From NCBI GenBank assembly GCA_021791495.1, contig JAJYWN010000018.1, positions 1-60,381 on the forward strand: 60,381 nt of DNA. Direction: 5' to 3'. The notes below the pieces were generated by a model, which ran no database searches, was not told the DNA's origin, and saw only the letters and a list, made by a program, of their open reading frames with translations. Position 1 is the stretch's first letter. Every line of letters starts with the position of its first letter. Positions 57,227-60,381 of the stretch are shown here, piece after piece. Made by a program: the position numbers and the translations under genes. The DNA comes from Bacillota bacterium. GTDB lineage: Bacteria > Bacillota > Sulfobacillia > JAJYWN01.

Positions 57227-58909
57227 TTGACCAGCGCGGTGGAGTGGGATAACCAGTGGATCGAGGAAGGGCTCCTGAAAGTGCGGAGCAACTACTCACC
57301 CATCGTGATTTTCGAAACCACGGACCCGAAGCGGCTCTACCAGCTGAAAGAGTACGTGCGCTCTAACTCCGAGTTACGCGGCAGCGAGTACGTCTTCGTC
57401 TACGATCAGTGGGAAGGTCTGGCGAAACTGAACCCCACCGCCCCCGGAAAAGAGCCCGAGCCCTATCGGAAGGCCGTGGGTAACAGCTCTCTGGCGAAAA
57501 AGGTGGAGGAGGAAGGCGCCCACCTAGTGGCCTTCAAGGCCGTCCTCAAAGAGGTCGACGGCTTCCTGAAGAAGTACCGGACGATCTTCATGGTCCAAAA
57601 CGTCTCCGAGAACCGCGAGGCTGAAACCGGCCTCCAGAGCGCGTTAAGAGCTTGGGCCATCGACCCCAATATCGTGGCGAAAGGCTCGATGGTCTTCTTG
57701 GTGACCGCCGACGCCGACCGCATCTGCGATGAGTTCACCCGGGAACTGGTGGTCATCTTGAGGGTCGACCCATCCAGTTCCCGCGAACGGCAGGCCATGG
57801 TGACGGCCACCGCGCGCGAGCTGGACCTCCGGCTTGACTCGGACCGGACCGGGGAAGTGGTGATGGCCACGGCCGGCATGAACCTCCACCAACTGGAGAG
57901 CATCCTCCTGGAGTCCTACCATCTGACCAAGGCCTTCGACCTTCCGGCCATCAAGAACCTGAAGTCCGCCCTGGTGAAGCGTTCCGGCGTGCTGGAGGTG
58001 CGGGACCCGCAGAACGGCTTCGACGAGATCGGCGGGTATCAGGTGGTCAAGGAGTTCGTCACCAGATACATCATCAACGTCCTGCGGTACTCCGACCGGG
58101 CACGGCGCTACGCTTTACCCTTGCCGAAAGGCATCCTTTTCTTCGGCCCTCCGGGCACAGGAAAGAGCCTCTTCGCCAACGCGCTGGCCAAGGAGATCAA
58201 CCTCCCGTTCATAAACCTCGTCACCGAAAACATATATTCCAAGTGGCTGGGGGAGAGTGGGCAGAACCTGCGTAACGCCATCCAGCTGGCGGAGAAGATG
58301 TCGCCGGCGGTCGTCTTCATCGACGAGATCGACCGGTTCGGGAAGCGCGGAGGGGGCGGGGGCGATTCGGCAGGGGAGGAGACCAAGAGGGTTTTCTCCC
58401 AATTCCTCGAGTGGTTGGGGCGCCCCGATCGCCAAGCCATCATCGTCGGGACGACCAACGTCCCGGAGCACCTGGACGAGGCCTTCACCCGCACGGGACG
58501 CTTTGACTACAAGATTCCGTTCCTTTATCCGGGGCCGGCGGCCAGACAGGAGATCCTGCTGGTGCATCTGGGGCTGAAGCAAGGATTAAGAAAGGGCAAG
58601 CCGCCTCTGACGGTGTCCGAGGGGGAGTTGGTGGGGTTCCTGAAGCAGCGGGTAGTCCCTCTGACCGAGAACTTCTCTGGGGCGGAGTTAGAGGAATTGG
58701 TGACTCGAGCAAAAAGATTAGCCTTTGACCGGGGTGCGGAGGGTTTGGAGCAGGAGGATTTTCTCAAGGCAGCTAGAACTTTCCGCATAGACCGGGAACG
58801 TAGGCAGGAAATCGTAGAGGAGTGCCTCGAACAAGCTAGACGGTTCACCGACGACCAGGCCTTTCTGGACGCCATCGAAAAGGAGATGGACATCGAAGTA
58901 GGCAACTAA
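57227..58909 (+). CDS. Ycf46-like AAA+ ATPase
   Basis: A 560-residue AAA-family ATPase resembling Ycf46. The N-terminal non-ATPase domain (about 1-260) opens EEGLLKVRSNYSPIVIFETTDPKRLYQLKEYV and has FMVQNVSENREAETGLQSALRAWA and GSMVFLVTADADRI. The AAA module has Walker A FFGPPGTGKSLFANALAKE, Walker B AVVFIDEIDRFGKRGGGGGD, sensor 1 IIVGTTNVPEHLDEAF and an Arg-finger-like TRTGRFDYKIPF. A C-terminal lid follows (FSGAELEELVTRAKRLAF). TTG 57227 with GGAGG 9 nt upstream is preferred over earlier starts. It is the motor of the Ycf35-DUF2997 operon. Confidence 0.88.
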   Translation: MTSAVEWDNQWIEEGLLKVRSNYSPIVIFETTDPKRLYQLKEYVRSNSELRGSEYVFVYDQWEGLAKLNPTAPGKEPEPYRKAVGNSSLAKKVEEEGAHLVAFKAVLKEVDGFLKKYRTIFMVQNVSENREAETGLQSALRAWAIDPNIVAKGSMVFLVTADADRICDEFTRELVVILRVDPSSSRERQAMVTATARELDLRLDSDRTGEVVMATAGMNLHQLESILLESYHLTKAFDLPAIKNLKSALVKRSGVLEVRDPQNGFDEIGGYQVVKEFVTRYIINVLRYSDRARRYALPLPKGILFFGPPGTGKSLFANALAKEINLPFINLVTENIYSKWLGESGQNLRNAIQLAEKMSPAVVFIDEIDRFGKRGGGGGDSAGEETKRVFSQFLEWLGRPDRQAIIVGTTNVPEHLDEAFTRTGRFDYKIPFLYPGPAARQEILLVHLGLKQGLRKGKPPLTVSEGELVGFLKQRVVPLTENFSGAELEELVTRAKRLAFDRGAEGLEQEDFLKAARTFRIDRERRQEIVEECLEQARRFTDDQAFLDAIEKEMDIEVGN

Positions 58910-59004
58910 CACAGGCCCCAAAGGGGGCAATCCCGTGGAGAAGGGTACCAGGTACCTCATGCCGGTAACTCTGAGGCCGCGGGCGTTCTAATCCTCCTTT
59001 TTTA

Positions 59005-59032
59005 GTGAGCCCACCGGATTCGGTGGGCTCAC
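59005..59032 (+). other. Perfect 12-bp stem hairpin after the AAA gene
   Basis: GTGAGCCCACCG (59005-59016) and CGGTGGGCTCAC (59021-59032) pair around the tetraloop GATT. A T6 run lies before the stem on the plus strand, not after it, so it is not a classical intrinsic terminator for the upstream gene. It may be a transcript-stabilising or Rho-independent variant structure. Confidence 0.7.
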
Positions 59033-59173
59033 CGATTTCAGGCGCCTCGCCACTCCGGCTCCCCGTCGAGCTCCGTTTCCTTCGGCTGCCTTGGACCTCG
59101 CCTCGCCGCCTGGGCAAAGGGATGTGTCCGGGTGGCGCGAAATGGGTGAGTAGAAGGAGAGGGGGCATGTCGC

Positions 59174-60381
59174 TTGCGGCGGCTGGACCTTACTGAGGAG
59201 CAGCTTCTCGGCCCCGGCGGACTTATCGTGGACAAGGATGGGGACGGGTTTCCCGAGACCTGGAACGGATGGATCGCTCTGCCAAGGAAAGGCCCGGCGC
59301 AGTTATACGCGGCTGCGGCGGAGATCGCGGTCCGCGCCGGTCAAGATCTGGTAGCCCTGGACGGTCCGGCCACGTGCTTCCAGGATGAGTTGGGCGGGCA
59401 ACTCCAGCCAGAGATTCGAAGCCGGCGATCCGGAAGCCCGCGAGCGGGGTTTTCGGGCGCGGGACGGCCGGTTGACGGGGCACGTTCCGGTTACCTGCCG
59501 CTCTTCGAAGCTGATCCGGTCAAGATAGTGGGATTGGCGCGTTCCGCCTGCCGCGGGGCGGCGGCCCTCCGGCAAGCGCCCCACGACGCATCTGTTGATA
59601 ACCCGGCCGCCGGCACGGGTAGTCTCCAGGATGCCCCTGGCCTCAACGATTTTTGGTCCTCTGGTTTCCTCCGCGGGGCGGCGACCGTGGGGCGGGCGGA
59701 TGCCTTTTTCCCGGTCGGCCATAGACTCGCTATTTGGGTTCCGGACGGAGAGATGAGCGGCGAGACCGGGCAGGCGCTGGTCGAGTTTGCGGCGAGGTAT
59801 GGACTTGAGTCTGCCGGCCTGGAGTATCCGGTTGTTTTCGTGGGGCAGGAAACCATTCCTACGGGGCGGCCGGTGGTGCGCGTTACCGGCGATGGGTCAG
59901 GTTCCGGAGTGACAGAAGAGCCCGGCGACGCCGCGGGGGCCAGCCATAGAGCCCGGGTGGTGGAGCAAGGAGTGGTTGAGACCGACGCCGCGGGGTTACG
60001 CTGGCTGGCGGAACTGCCCACCCCCTCCGACCCGGTGACCTGGGCTCCCGAAACCCCAGCCCTCCGCCAGGACGGGCCGCTGGTGGCTGAGGGGCACTCC
60101 GATTGGGAGTGGGAAGTCGACGAAATCCGGGCCCTCTTCGAACGTGAAGTCCTGCCCCGGGTGGCGATGGCTGCGGGAAAAGGAAATGGTAGGGTCGAGG
60201 CTGAGGCCGAGGTCAAGGTTCAGGTTGAGGTTGAGGTTGAGGTTGAGGCAAGGGTCTCCGAGTCACCGGCCATCCGGCGTGACCTCGAAGAACGTTGGCG
60301 CAAAGCCCTGCTAGACGCCGGTGCCCCGGAGGGTGGGGTCCGGGTCAAGGTGCGGTCCGCCTACAAACAGGGCCTGTCAGA
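59174..60381 (+). CDS. Unrecognised protein, cut by window end
   Basis: An open frame of 402 codons from TTG 59174 (AGGAGAGGGGG upstream) that runs off the window without a stop, so the protein is longer. It opens LRRLDLTEEQLLGPGGLIVDKDGDGFPETWNGWIALP, in which DKDGDGFPE looks like an EF-hand/type 3-like calcium loop. Later parts include FFPVGHRLAIWVPDGEMSGETGQALVEFAARYGLESAGLEYP and WEWEVDEIRALFEREVLP, then a Val/Glu alternation (codons about 60199-60250) and ERWRKALLDAGAPEGGVRVKVRSAYKQG. I do not recognise the family and see no signal peptide. Confidence 0.75.
   Translation, partial: MRRLDLTEEQLLGPGGLIVDKDGDGFPETWNGWIALPRKGPAQLYAAAAEIAVRAGQDLVALDGPATCFQDELGGQLQPEIRSRRSGSPRAGFSGAGRPVDGARSGYLPLFEADPVKIVGLARSACRGAAALRQAPHDASVDNPAAGTGSLQDAPGLNDFWSSGFLRGAATVGRADAFFPVGHRLAIWVPDGEMSGETGQALVEFAARYGLESAGLEYPVVFVGQETIPTGRPVVRVTGDGSGSGVTEEPGDAAGASHRARVVEQGVVETDAAGLRWLAELPTPSDPVTWAPETPALRQDGPLVAEGHSDWEWEVDEIRALFEREVLPRVAMAAGKGNGRVEAEAEVKVQVEVEVEVEARVSESPAIRRDLEERWRKALLDAGAPEGGVRVKVRSAYKQGLS

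Noticed and set aside
59005-59032. Hairpin as intrinsic terminator
   Set aside because: The T-run precedes rather than follows the stem on the coding strand, and the minus strand gives an A-run after the stem.
59491-60216. 241-codon minus-strand frame
   Set aside because: Composition is Ser/Arg/Pro-rich, typical of an antisense shadow; the plus-strand frame is open throughout, has a ribosome site and sensible codons.
1-60381. CRISPR array, insertion sequence or prophage
   Set aside because: No regularly spaced repeats, transposase, integrase or phage structural genes were found; the only repeats are those listed.

Overview
The window reads as chromosomal DNA of a high-G+C, endospore-forming member of the Bacillota. 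Spore evidence is a gerA-type germination operon (gerAA-gerAB-gerAC), an alpha/beta-type small acid-soluble spore protein gene and a YqhV-family gene. Bacillota-style regulation shows as LexA (DinR) boxes of the CGAAC-N4-GTTCG type, strong AGGAGG ribosome sites and many GTG/TTG starts. An SLH-domain protein, a Tad pilus locus without secretin, and an indolepyruvate:ferredoxin oxidoreductase fit an anaerobic or facultative organism, perhaps near Symbiobacteria, Thermaerobacteria or Limnochordia. The exact lineage cannot be fixed from sequence alone. No rRNA, tRNA, CRISPR array, phage or insertion sequence was seen.

Layout. 1-9 kb: a class-I cyclic-di-GMP riboswitch and intrinsic terminator lead into a Tad/Flp pilus operon (flp, tadE, tadG-like, cpaB, tadZ, tadA, tadB, tadC), followed by a DUF192 gene. 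9.5-15.4 kb: an orphan histidine kinase, a lone molybdopterin oxidoreductase and threonine synthase. 16-20 kb: a YdcZ transporter, a FixC/FixX electron-transfer pair with a degenerate HMA-domain protein, and an M20 peptidase. 20-26 kb: a small unknown gene, an SLH plus 3D-domain protein, a tiny membrane protein and the gerA operon. 26-33 kb: lemA-htpX, yqhV, iorA-iorB and an M28-like peptidase. 33-36 kb: a PD-(D/E)XK-like protein, hpt and plsY.

35.8-42.2 kb: a well-formed SOS operon. A consensus promoter overlaps one LexA box, with a second just downstream, and drives imuB-like, DUF6504, nhaC-like and dnaE2 genes. This is a translesion mutasome cassette with an antiporter gene embedded in it. 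42-55 kb: secreted or membrane enzymes (a degenerate CapA-like protein, an alkaline-phosphatase-fold protein, a PIG-L deacetylase, a ComEC-like metallo-beta-lactamase with DUF3006), a sugar ABC importer without its ATPase, surE, tdk, a pseudopilin-like gene, a SASP gene and a polysaccharide deacetylase.

55.4-59 kb is the most intriguing part. A membrane/coiled-coil protein is followed by a 92-bp element in two near-adjacent copies, each able to fold into three nested helices. Then comes a tight operon encoding a Ycf35-like DUF1257 protein, a DUF2997 protein and a Ycf46-like AAA ATPase, a conserved set whose function is not established. The window ends inside a large unrecognised gene. A recurring oddity is low-complexity or short-repeat insertions in otherwise conserved proteins (TadZ, TadA, TadB, GerAC, IorA, SurE and the last gene).
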